From positions 1 through 6,744 of the forward strand of contig JAQGJO010000437.1 of NCBI GenBank assembly GCA_028290595.1: 6,744 nucleotides of DNA. Direction: 5' to 3'. This document shows, piece by piece, positions 1 through 6,205 of the stretch. The DNA comes from Hyphomicrobiales bacterium. GTDB taxonomy: Bacteria; Pseudomonadota; Alphaproteobacteria; Rhizobiales; Beijerinckiaceae. A program made the translations under genes and the position numbers. A model generated the notes under the pieces. The model made no database searches and was not told the origin of the DNA. It saw only the letters and a program-made list of their open reading frames with translations. Each line of letters starts with the position of its first letter. The first letter of the stretch is position 1.

Positions 1-2
1 TG

Positions 3-521
3 CTCGAGCCGGAAGTCGTCGTCGCCGAACTGCATCGCGTCCTCAAGGACGACGGCCTGGTCTATGCCGATACGCCGTTCATGCAGCCGGTGCACGCCGG
101 CGCTTACGACTTCCAGCGTTTCAGCCCGAGCGCGCACCGCTGGCTGTTCCGCAATTTCAGCGAGATCGACGCCGGCGCTGTCGGCGGCGCGGGCGTTTCG
201 CTGATCTGGTCGTATCGCTATTTCCTGCGTGCGCTGGGGCTCGGCAACAAATTATCGACAGCGCTGTCGCTGCCGTTCTTCTGGCTGCGCTATCTCGACC
301 GCTTCACCAAGCGCCGGGAAAATCTCGACGCGGCCAATGGCGTATTCTTCTTCGGCATGAAATCGCAGGTGAGCCTGCATCCGAAGGACATCATCGCCTA
401 TTACAAGACGTCCGGCGAAGCGCGTCGCGCCCGTCCGGTCAATGTGGCGACCGGCTCGGCGGCGACCGGCCCGGCCATCGCCACAGCGCCCACTGCCGCC
501 TCCATTGCAGCGGATCGATAA
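3..521 (+). CDS. Class I SAM-dependent methyltransferase, C-terminal part (5' end outside window)
   Basis: The reading frame is open from the window edge to a TAA at 519-521, giving 172 residues of a longer protein. The first visible residues carry a late Rossmann-fold methyltransferase pattern, an ELHRVLKDDGLVYADTPF stretch at about residues 10-27. It matches the E-x-x-RVL-kpgG element after motif II of methyltransferase type 11 proteins. Downstream are the segments HAGAYDFQRFSP, HRWLFRNFSEID and FFWLRYLDRF, typical of a subgroup that acts on unknown, often cell-envelope or polysaccharide, substrates. The SAM-binding motif I is not in the window, so catalytic competence cannot be judged. The recognisable domain ends near position 410. 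The last ~36 residues are a low-complexity tail rich in Ala, Thr and Pro. That tail overlaps the 3' end of the convergent synthase-fold gene by 83 bases. Substrate unknown; family call fairly sure. Confidence 0.8.
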   Translation, partial: LEPEVVVAELHRVLKDDGLVYADTPFMQPVHAGAYDFQRFSPSAHRWLFRNFSEIDAGAVGGAGVSLIWSYRYFLRALGLGNKLSTALSLPFFWLRYLDRFTKRRENLDAANGVFFFGMKSQVSLHPKDIIAYYKTSGEARRARPVNVATGSAATGPAIATAPTAASIAADR

Positions 522-1308
522 GCGTGCGGAACGGATCGTAACCGCTTTTCTCCATGGCGTTGAGCCAGAGATCGACAAGCGCCAGCGGCGCGAACACCGG
601 CTGAATGTCAGCCGGCAGTGCCGCCAGCCCGGCACGCGCCGCCTGCAGATGGTGGCGCACCCTGCCCCTGAGGTCCGTTAGAGCATTGGCAAGCGCCGGT
701 GATGACACGCCCGCGGCGGCGGCTTCGACGAGCGCGCCGTTGCGGCTGAGCACGTCAGCTGGCAGATAGCATTGGCCACGCGAGGCATGCCATGGCAGCG
801 CGCGCAGCAAGCCGGCCATCGCGTAGGCGCAGCCGGCATGTCCCGCCACATCGCCGCCGCCGGGATCCTTGCCGTCGGCGCAGATAATCGCGGCGAGACG
901 GAACAGCGACGAACAGGTCTCGCCGCAATAGCCCTCAAGATCGTTCAGCGACGGCATTGGATCGTCGTAAAGATCGAAGCGGCGCGCTTCGATCAGATCG
1001 ACAAGCGCACCGCGTGGCAGATTGAATTTGGCGATCGTCGCCAACAGGGCCTGCGACACAGGGTTCGCCTCGGCTTCGCTCTGCCGCTCGCCCTCGATTG
1101 ACTCACGCCACCATTGCAGGCGGATTTCGCCAATCCGCGGCTCGGAGATGATTTCGCGCAGGCGCCCGACTTCATAGGAAAAGGCGTAAAGCGCCAGCAC
1201 GTGCGGACGCCATAGCGGCTTGACGAACAAGGTCGCCAGCCATCGGTCGCGGTCCATGTCGCGCACCAGCGTCTCGCAATGAGCATAGGCCGCATCGAGA
1301 TCACTCAT
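439..1308 (-). CDS. Squalene/phytoene synthase-fold protein, NDUFAF6-like, probably non-catalytic
   Basis: This 289-residue protein has the all-alpha isoprenoid synthase fold of the squalene/phytoene synthase family. The catalytic aspartate-rich motifs are missing. Where true synthases have YAF..xxDDxxDE, it has YAFSYEVGRLREIISEP (residues 41-57). Where they have LRDVxEDxxRGRxYLP, it has LLRALPWHASRGQCYLP (167-183). The same replacements occur in human NDUFAF6, a mitochondrial complex I assembly factor, as I recall its sequence (RATPYHGSR...FLP and AFNVELAQVKDSVSE). The EPRIGEIRLQWWRESI block (56-71) is also typical of this subgroup. It is therefore probably a respiratory complex I assembly protein rather than a carotenoid or hopanoid enzyme. 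Its ATG overlaps the stop of the upstream Mth938-like gene as ATGA, implying translational coupling. The Arg/Pro-rich C-terminal tail is encoded in the convergent overlap with the methyltransferase. The complex I role is inferred from homology. Confidence 0.88.
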   Translation of the reverse strand: MSDLDAAYAHCETLVRDMDRDRWLATLFVKPLWRPHVLALYAFSYEVGRLREIISEPRIGEIRLQWWRESIEGERQSEAEANPVSQALLATIAKFNLPRGALVDLIEARRFDLYDDPMPSLNDLEGYCGETCSSLFRLAAIICADGKDPGGGDVAGHAGCAYAMAGLLRALPWHASRGQCYLPADVLSRNGALVEAAAAGVSSPALANALTDLRGRVRHHLQAARAGLAALPADIQPVFAPLALVDLWLNAMEKSGYDPFRTLIDPLQWRRQWALWRWPGRSPPSRSPH

Positions 1309-1691
1309 GGTGCTGCAATCAAAGCTGCGGCGACCTTGCGGCGTTCTCCCAAGAGGATGTTGTAGGTCGAGACCGCATGACCCGTGGCCATCGGATCGAA
1401 TCTGATGCCATGGCGCTTCAGGCGTTCGCGCACGGCGGCGGGCACAGGGACAATCGAACGTCCGGTGCCGATCAGCAGAAATTCGACACTGCCTTTGGGC
1501 TCGTCGAACAGCGGCTGCAGGCTGGCGACATCGAGCGCCTTCATGTCATCGATGCGCCAGGCGCTGATGCCCGACGGCAGAACCAGAATCGAGCCGCGAT
1601 GCGACATGCCGGCGAACCGAAATCCGCCGGCGCCGTAGCCCTCGATCACAGCCTGACCGGGAAAGAATCCTTCATAACGGGGTGCAGTCAT
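1305..1691 (-). CDS. Mth938/DUF498 domain protein, homologue of complex I assembly factor NDUFAF3
   Basis: This small soluble protein of about 128 residues consists of one Mth938 (DUF498/DUF598) domain. Diagnostic segments are the N-terminal IEGYGAGGFRFAG, then SHRGSILVLPSGISAW, EFLLIGTG and the C-terminal STYNILLGERRKVAAALI. They align in order with human NDUFAF3, which ends in a comparable TFNFLCHEGR...AAL segment. In mitochondria NDUFAF3 works with NDUFAF4 in early assembly of the complex I Q-module; the bacterial role is inferred. I chose the ATG at 1691 because GGGA lies 8 bases upstream. An in-frame ATG at 1700 would add three residues but has poor ribosome-binding spacing. The stop overlaps the start of the NDUFAF6-like gene (ATGA, 1305-1308). 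A 12-bp inverted repeat lies between this gene and secF, so expression relative to secF may be modulated there. Confidence 0.9.
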   Translation of the reverse strand: MTAPRYEGFFPGQAVIEGYGAGGFRFAGMSHRGSILVLPSGISAWRIDDMKALDVASLQPLFDEPKGSVEFLLIGTGRSIVPVPAAVRERLKRHGIRFDPMATGHAVSTYNILLGERRKVAAALIAAP

Positions 1692-1712
1692 CAGAACCAT
1701 CCCGCACTAGAC

Positions 1713-1744
1713 GCGTTCTCCGATCCAATCGAATCGGAGAACGC
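1713..1744. repeat. Perfect 12-bp inverted repeat between secF and the Mth938 gene
   Basis: The arms GCGTTCTCCGAT (1713-1724) and ATCGGAGAACGC (1733-1744) are exact reverse complements around an 8-base loop. Transcribed from the minus strand, the hairpin starts 8 bases after the secF stop and ends about 20 bases before the Mth938 start. No T-run follows on either strand, so it is not a standard intrinsic terminator. It may stabilise the secDF mRNA end, partly attenuate downstream transcription, or be a copy of a dispersed intergenic palindrome of the kind common in Hyphomicrobiales genomes. The repeat itself is certain; its function is not. Confidence 0.85.
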
Positions 1745-1752
1745 CAAAGCGA

Positions 1753-2676
1753 TCAGGGCGTCGGCGGCTTGCTGTCGGGGCCATGTCCCGGCGCGCCAAG
1801 ATAGATCAGGATCGGCGAGCAGATGAAGATCGACGAATAGGTCGCGACGATGACGCCCCACATCATAGCGAGCGAGAACGACTGGATGACATGGCCGCCG
1901 AAAAACACGAGCGCCAGAAGCGCCAGGGTCGTCGTCGTCGCCGTCATGATCGTGCGCGACAGCACGGCATTGATCGACATGTCGATGATCTCGGTCATGG
2001 TCGCGCGGCGGTATTTCTTCAAGATCTCTCGAATACGGTCGAGCACGACGACGGTCTCGTTGAGCGATAGACCGACGACGGTCAGGATTGCCGCAATCGA
2101 CGTGATGTTGAATTCGAGCTGGGTGATGGCAAAGAAGCCCACCGTCAGCAGAAGATCGTGCATGGTGGCGATGACGGCCGCCACCGCGAGCTGCCATTCA
2201 TAGCGGAACCAGAGATAGATCAGCACGGCGAGCACGGAAACGACGACGCCGAGCGTTCCCGATTGCACCAGTTCGCCGGAGACGCGCGGGCCGACCACTT
2301 CGACGCGGCGGAACTCATAACCGTCGCCGACGGCCGCTTTCACCTTATCGACCGCATCCTGCTGCGCCTTGTCGCCGCCCGGCTGCAGGCGCACACGCAA
2401 GGTCACGTCTTGATCGCCGCCGAAGGCCTGCACTTCGACTTCGCCGAAGCCAAGACGATCGCCAAGCTGGCGCAATTGAGCAAGATCGGCATGGCCACTC
2501 TTGGCGCGCAATTCCAGCAAGGTGCCGCCGGAAAAGTCGATGCCGAAGTTGAGGCCGATGACGAGAAAGGCGACGACCGACGCGATCGACATGAAAGCCG
2601 AGAATGGATAGCTCAAGCGCCGCAGGCGCATGAAGCCGAAATGCATATCGTCGGGAGCCAGGCGAAACCGAAACAT
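1753..2676 (-). CDS. secF: Protein translocase subunit SecF
   Basis: SecF is an inner-membrane partner of SecD and YajC that helps the SecYEG channel release and pull secreted proteins using the proton motive force. The 307-residue product has TM1 at about 25-43, the hallmark GIDFSGG at 45-51, a periplasmic domain to about 138, and five further membrane helices between about 140 and 293. The TM4 motif is VGLSLNETVVVLDRIRE (201-217), followed by the conserved LSRTIMT block (239-245). Most SecF proteins I can recall have Asp in the N-D-T/S-x-V motif (E. coli D213 region); here it is Glu207. I chose ATG 2676 over an in-frame TTG at 2682. Only 15 bases separate it from secD, as expected for an operon. 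Its stop is followed by a strong inverted repeat. Length and topology are normal. Confidence 0.97.
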   Translation of the reverse strand: MFRFRLAPDDMHFGFMRLRRLSYPFSAFMSIASVVAFLVIGLNFGIDFSGGTLLELRAKSGHADLAQLRQLGDRLGFGEVEVQAFGGDQDVTLRVRLQPGGDKAQQDAVDKVKAAVGDGYEFRRVEVVGPRVSGELVQSGTLGVVVSVLAVLIYLWFRYEWQLAVAAVIATMHDLLLTVGFFAITQLEFNITSIAAILTVVGLSLNETVVVLDRIREILKKYRRATMTEIIDMSINAVLSRTIMTATTTTLALLALVFFGGHVIQSFSLAMMWGVIVATYSSIFICSPILIYLGAPGHGPDSKPPTP

Positions 2677-2691
2677 AGGCAACTTTCTGCG

Positions 2692-4314
2692 TCAGATGGG
2701 AATGCTGGTGGGTCGCTTCCAGCGATACCACAAGGCGATCATCATCCGCGTCATCGTCACGGCAGTGATGACGGAGGTGATGATGCCGAGCCCAAGCGAC
2801 ACGGCGAAGCCGCGCACCGGACCAGACCCCAGGAAATAAAGAATGACCGCGGCCACCATCATAGTCGAGTTCGAGTCGATGATGGTGGCGAAGGCGCGAT
2901 TGAAGCCTGCCTCCAGGGCGGAGACGACCGATCGCCCCGATCGCGCCTCTTCACGGATACGTTCGTAGATCAGCACGTTGGCATCGACCGCCATGCCGAT
3001 GGTCAGAACGATGCCGGCGATGCCGGGCAAAGTCAGCGTCGACTGCAGCAGGACGATGCCGGCGAAGATCATGGCGATGTGGACGGTCAGCGCGATATCG
3101 GCGAAGACGCCGAACGTGCCGTAGGTCATCAGCATATAGAAGATGACGAGCCCCGCCGCCACATAGGCGGCGCGTTTGCCGGCGTCGATCGAGTCCTGCC
3201 CGAGACCGGGGCCGACAGTGCGTTCTTCAACGACGGTCAGCTTCGCCGGCAAGGCGCCGGCGCGCAGCAGCACGGCAAGATCATTGGCCTGCTGCACGGT
3301 GAAGCGGCCGGAGATCTGACCGGAGCCGCCGGTGATCGGTCCCAGGATGCGCGGCGCCGAAATGACCTTGCCGTCGAGCACGATGGCGAAGGGCTTGCCG
3401 ACGTTCTGGCTGGTGACTTCGCCGAAGCGCTTGCCGCCGCGAATGTTGAAGCGGAAATTCACCACCGGTTCGCCATTGCGGCTGTCGAAACCGGCCTGCG
3501 CATCGGTCAGGTCTTCGCCCTGCACCATGACGCGCTTTTCGACCGGATAGGTAGCGACCACCCGCTCGCTGTTCTTCACGTCCTTCTCGTATTCGTTGAG
3601 CATGTCGACGTCGGCCGGGTTGTAGCCCGGGTCGGCGACAAGACGGAATTCGAGTTTCGCGACCGCACCCAGAAGGTCCTTCAGGCGCTGCGTATCCTGC
3701 AGGCCCGGCACCTGCACCAGCACGCGATCGGCGCCCTGACGCTGGATGTTCGGCTCCACCGTTCCAAGCGAATCGATGCGGCGGCGCAGCACTTCGATCG
3801 TCTGATCGACGGCGCGGCGCACCCGTTCGAGAATGCCTGCATCACTCAAGGTCAGTACGACCTGACCGTCGGCGTTTTCGCGCACATCGAATGTCGCCGG
3901 GCTGGCGATGCCGAGCGCAGAAACGCCGGTCGGCTGCGCCTGCTGGCGCACTTTTGTCAGGACCGCAGCGCGTTCGGTCGCGTCGCTGAGACGGAACTGG
4001 ATCGAACGACCGGAAGCGCCGATGCCGCCGACGAGGCTGCGGGCGCGCGCCTCGCGGAGAATGCGGCGCACATCGTCGCGCAGGTTTTCAAGCTGTGTGC
4101 GGGTGACGTCGGCTGAATCGACTTCAAGCAGGATATGCGCGCCGCCCTGCAGATCGAGGCCGAGAACGATGCCCTGGAAAGGCACCCATTTCGGCAACGA
4201 CGCAGCGACGGAGTCCCGCGTTTCCTTGGTCAGGAAACTCGGGGCGATAATCAGGAACGTCAGCAGTGTCAGCAGGAGGACCGAGGCGACCTTCCAGCGG
4301 GCGAAGCGCAGCAT
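2692..4314 (-). CDS. secD: Protein translocase subunit SecD
   Basis: SecD is the large subunit of the SecDF-YajC membrane complex. The 540-residue protein begins with a short cytoplasmic stretch and TM1 (about 9-28). The family signature GLDLQGGAHILLEV follows at 52-65, then a large periplasmic region (P1 domain) to about 380, including DRVLVQVPGLQD (197-208) and FAIVLDGKVISAP (309-321). The C-terminal membrane half carries GMAVDANVLIYERIREE (440-456), whose Asp444 corresponds to the TM4 aspartate required for proton-coupled function in studied homologues, and a DSNST segment at 480-484. Length is normal for alphaproteobacteria, where secD and secF are separate genes. It sits 36 bases after yajC and 15 bases before secF on the same strand, so the three are almost certainly co-transcribed. 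The ATG at 4314 gives the usual N-terminus directly before TM1. Confidence 0.97.
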   Translation of the reverse strand: MLRFARWKVASVLLLTLLTFLIIAPSFLTKETRDSVAASLPKWVPFQGIVLGLDLQGGAHILLEVDSADVTRTQLENLRDDVRRILREARARSLVGGIGASGRSIQFRLSDATERAAVLTKVRQQAQPTGVSALGIASPATFDVRENADGQVVLTLSDAGILERVRRAVDQTIEVLRRRIDSLGTVEPNIQRQGADRVLVQVPGLQDTQRLKDLLGAVAKLEFRLVADPGYNPADVDMLNEYEKDVKNSERVVATYPVEKRVMVQGEDLTDAQAGFDSRNGEPVVNFRFNIRGGKRFGEVTSQNVGKPFAIVLDGKVISAPRILGPITGGSGQISGRFTVQQANDLAVLLRAGALPAKLTVVEERTVGPGLGQDSIDAGKRAAYVAAGLVIFYMLMTYGTFGVFADIALTVHIAMIFAGIVLLQSTLTLPGIAGIVLTIGMAVDANVLIYERIREEARSGRSVVSALEAGFNRAFATIIDSNSTMMVAAVILYFLGSGPVRGFAVSLGLGIITSVITAVTMTRMMIALWYRWKRPTSIPI

Positions 4315-4350
4315 GCTCTGTTTCCGGTTAAGAGGGGCGATCTGCCCAGA

Positions 4351-4680
4351 TCAGTCCTTGACGGGCTCGCCCTTGGCGCGGACTTCGGAAATCAGGGCAC
4401 GGACCATACGCACGCGCACATCCGGCGCCAGTTCGACTTCGATTTCATTGTCGTCGATGACCTTGGTGACCTTGGTGATGAAACCCGCCGAGGTGATCAC
4501 GGTGTCGCCGCGGCGCACGTTCTTGATCATCTCCTGATGGGCCTTCTGGCGCTTTTGCTGCGGCCGCAGGATCAGGAAGTACATGATGACCAGGATGATG
4601 CCGAACGGCGCAAGCTGGGCGATCATGTCCATCTGGCTGCCGCCAGCGGTCTGCGCATAGGCCGGGGTGATAAAATTCAT
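4351..4680 (-). CDS. yajC: Preprotein translocase subunit YajC
   Basis: YajC is a small single-span inner-membrane protein that associates with SecDF and the Sec holotranslocon. The 109-residue product has a short N-terminus MNFITPAYAQ, one membrane helix at about 20-38 (LAPFGIILVIMYFLILRP), then the hallmark basic stretch RPQQKRQKAHQEMIKNVRRGD (split across 39-59) and a small cytoplasmic beta domain with GDTVITSAGFITKVTKV. I chose ATG 4680 because the xFITPAYAQ start is typical of alphaproteobacterial YajC. A TTG at 4722 would add 14 residues in frame but lacks family support. The leader just upstream holds a 9-bp inverted repeat whose proximal arm ends two bases before this ATG. It is the first gene of the minus-strand sec cluster and faces the DUF815 ATPase gene across a 225-base divergent region. 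Confidence 0.95.
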   Translation of the reverse strand: MNFITPAYAQTAGGSQMDMIAQLAPFGIILVIMYFLILRPQQKRQKAHQEMIKNVRRGDTVITSAGFITKVTKVIDDNEIEVELAPDVRVRMVRALISEVRAKGEPVKD

Positions 4681-4682
4681 CT

Positions 4683-4740
4683 GAGCAACGGCTCCATTGG
4701 GGGCTTCATCAAGCGGAATCAAGGCGGGAAACCGTTGCTC
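4683..4740 (-). promoter_or_regulatory. Inverted repeat in the yajC 5' leader
   Basis: GAGCAACGG (4683-4691) and CCGTTGCTC (4732-4740) are exact reverse complements 40 bases apart. In the yajC transcript this would form a long-loop hairpin. Its 3' arm lies two bases before the chosen start codon, and the nearest Shine-Dalgarno-like GGAG falls just inside the loop. It could influence translation of yajC. The repeat is seen directly; the regulatory role is inference. Confidence 0.45.
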
Positions 4741-4765
4741 GCGCCACGGTCCGGAATTCGCGCGG

Positions 4766-4793
4766 AATATAACCAGCGCGGGCCGTAAAGCAA
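4766..4793 (-). promoter_or_regulatory. Candidate sigma-70-type promoter for the yajC-secDF cluster
   Basis: Read on the minus strand, TTGCTT (4793-4788) and TATATT (4771-4766) are separated by 16 bases, close to a housekeeping -35/-10 pair. A start near 4759 would give a leader of about 80 bases containing the 9-bp inverted repeat. No better candidate is visible between the two divergent genes. For the opposite-strand ATPase gene I see no convincing promoter in the same region. Confidence 0.45.
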
Positions 4794-4905
4794 TGGCGCG
4801 GCCAATACGGTGGGGGTTGTCCCGGGAGAACCGGGCCGCCTACTGCCTACCACCCATGCTGCTGCCCCATGGACCTGCGCGTGCCGGCAGGCTAAACCGC
4901 GCTGC

Positions 4906-5802
4906 ATGAAGGACCGAACGGATTCAGACCTCTTGCGTGCAAATTCCGAACTCATGCCGGTGCTTGAGCGCATTGCCAGCGCGCTCGAGCGGCTGGCCCC
5001 TGCCGCCGATACCAAGCCGAACCTCGATGCCGCCGATGCCTTCGTCTGGCATGCGACAGGGCATATTCTGCAGCCGGTGCCCAAGGTCAACCGGGTCGAT
5101 CTCGTGCTTTTGAAGGGCATCGACCGGGTCCGCGACCAGCTTTACGACAATACGCAGCGGTTCGCGAAGGGTCTGTCCGCCAACAATGCTCTGTTGTGGG
5201 GCGCGCGCGGCATGGGCAAATCGTCGCTGGTCAAGGCGATCCATGCCCAGATCAACCTCGAGCGGGCTGCGGGATCACATGCGCTCAAGCTGGTCGAAAT
5301 CCACCGCGAGGATATCGAAAGCCTGCCGGCGCTGATGACGATCGTGCGAAATTCGCCCCAGCAATTCATCGTCTTCTGCGACGATCTTTCCTTCGATTCT
5401 GACGACACCTCGTACAAGTCGCTGAAAGCCGTGCTCGAAGGCGGCATCGAGGGCCGGCCGGACAATGTGGTGTTCTACGCCACTTCGAATCGCCGCCACC
5501 TGCTGCCGCGCGACATGATGGAGAACGAGCGCTCGACCGCGATCAATCCGCATGAAGCGGTGGAAGAGAAAGTCTCGCTGTCGGATCGTTTCGGCCTCTG
5601 GCTCGGCTTCCACAAATGCAGCCAGGACGAATATCTCGCCATGGTGTCGGGCTATGCGGCGCATTTCGGCCTCGACTATCCGGCCGACGCCATGCGCGCC
5701 GAAGCGCTGGAATGGGCGACCACGCGCGGCGCCCGCTCCGGCCGCACCGCCTGGCAATATATCCAGGATCTCGCCGGCCGGCTGGGCAAGCGGACGGCTT
5801 AA
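4906..5802 (+). CDS. AAA+ family ATP-binding protein, DUF815
   Basis: This 298-residue predicted cytoplasmic ATPase has the layout of DUF815 proteins. An N-terminal helical part (1-60) is followed by VDLVLLKGIDRVRDQL (64-79) and a Walker A GARGMGKSS (99-107, Lys105). Walker B is FIVFCDDL (154-161) with a DD pair instead of DE. The sensor-1 segment is FYATSNRRHL with Asn195, and a conserved SDRFGLWLGF (226-235) provides a candidate arginine finger, Arg228. The family's physiological role is not established; it is widespread in proteobacteria and should not be given a specific function. The frame stays open upstream to a GTG at 4810. ATG 4906 fits the family N-terminus better, although its Shine-Dalgarno is weak (GGCAGG about 14 bases upstream). 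It is transcribed divergently from yajC. Length and composition are normal, with no truncation. Confidence 0.93.
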   Translation: MKDRTDSDLLRANSELMPVLERIASALERLAPAADTKPNLDAADAFVWHATGHILQPVPKVNRVDLVLLKGIDRVRDQLYDNTQRFAKGLSANNALLWGARGMGKSSLVKAIHAQINLERAAGSHALKLVEIHREDIESLPALMTIVRNSPQQFIVFCDDLSFDSDDTSYKSLKAVLEGGIEGRPDNVVFYATSNRRHLLPRDMMENERSTAINPHEAVEEKVSLSDRFGLWLGFHKCSQDEYLAMVSGYAAHFGLDYPADAMRAEALEWATTRGARSGRTAWQYIQDLAGRLGKRTA

Positions 5803-5962
5803 GTCGGAATAATCCGCCTAATCAGATATGTAGGACGGAAATCTAAGATATAGATTCATCCGCGCACTATCTCATGGAATGCAATCCTCTCGGCTTCCGA
5901 TCTCGCAACTATCGCTGTCATGACAAATATGATAGCGTGTATTGGCAATGAGGATGTTCGCA
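5803..5962. other. AT-richer intergenic gap between the DUF815 gene and vapB
   Basis: These 160 bases are visibly richer in A and T than the flanking genes and contain no convincing coding frame. A small inverted repeat, AATCTA (5840-5845) and TAGATT (5851-5856), flanks a 5-base spacer. No T-tract hairpin terminates the ATPase gene. The distal part contains the vapBC promoter and operator candidates. The composition change marks the likely left edge of the toxin-antitoxin module. Confidence 0.5.
5916..5925. promoter_or_regulatory. Palindrome TGTCATGACA, candidate VapB operator
   Basis: This is a perfect 10-bp palindrome about 38 bases upstream of the vapB start. Two bases after it lies TATGAT (5928-5933), a plausible -10 element; the matching -35 region (near 5905) is poor. 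Autorepression by antitoxin or toxin-antitoxin complex binding to a palindrome over the promoter is usual for vapBC operons. Function here is inferred from position and symmetry. Confidence 0.45.
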
Positions 5963-6205
5963 ATGAATTTGCAAATCCGGGACCCACGCGCTCATGCGCT
6001 AGCCCGCCGATTGGCCGAGAAGCGCCAGATCTCACTGACCGAAGCGGTGATCGAAGCGCTCGAGGCGCAATTGAAGCAGGAAAATGCCCAGGTGCCACTG
6101 GCGAAGCGGCTGGCAGAGCTCGCCGACGAACTTGCGACCAAGGCAAAGCCCGGTGGCCACGATATGACCAAGGATGAGATCGACGACATGTGGGGCCATT
6201 CCTGA
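5963..6205 (+). CDS. vapB: VapB-type antitoxin (Rv0623/PSK transcription factor family)
   Basis: This 80-residue protein is the antitoxin partner of the adjacent PIN toxin. It starts MNLQIRDPRAHALARRLAEK, the family's DNA-binding N-terminal pattern, followed by ISLTEAVIEALEAQL (24-38) and a charged linker. The C-terminus DMTKDEIDDMWGHS (67-80) is characteristic and in related antitoxins is the part that contacts the toxin. I chose ATG 5963 because GAGGA (5950-5954) lies 8 bases upstream, an excellent Shine-Dalgarno. In-frame upstream starts at 5942, 5948 and 5954 would bury that site. The stop codon overlaps the toxin start by one base (TGATG), so the two are translationally coupled. The product is expected to neutralise VapC and repress its own promoter. 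Confidence 0.9.
   Translation: MNLQIRDPRAHALARRLAEKRQISLTEAVIEALEAQLKQENAQVPLAKRLAELADELATKAKPGGHDMTKDEIDDMWGHS

Noticed and set aside
439..1308. Annotation as phytoene or squalene synthase in carotenoid or hopanoid biosynthesis
   Set aside because: Both aspartate-rich substrate-binding motifs are absent and no other terpenoid genes are nearby; the sequence fits the NDUFAF6-like subgroup better.
1377..1826. A 149-codon plus-strand frame opposite the Mth938 gene and the end of secF
   Set aside because: It has no recognisable domain and lies antisense to conserved genes, spanning the inverted repeat between them.
2158..4116. A 652-codon open frame on the plus strand opposite secF and secD
   Set aside because: It is antisense to two unmistakable sec genes. 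Its product is dominated by His, Asp, Glu, Arg and Ala with no domain, as expected from the complement of GC-biased codons.
4335..4347. Possible small hairpin GGGC-GATCT-GCCC between yajC and secD
   Set aside because: The stem is only 4 bp and lacks a T-tract, so it is not distinguishable from chance in GC-rich DNA.
4821..4835. CCCGG-GAGAA-CCGGG hairpin upstream of the DUF815 gene
   Set aside because: Five-base GC stems are common at this composition, and nothing else supports a terminator or operator there.
4810..4905. N-terminal extension of the DUF815 protein from a GTG at 4810
   Set aside because: The extra 32 residues are not like the family, and the stretch probably belongs to the divergent regulatory region; ATG 4906 gives the expected N-terminus.
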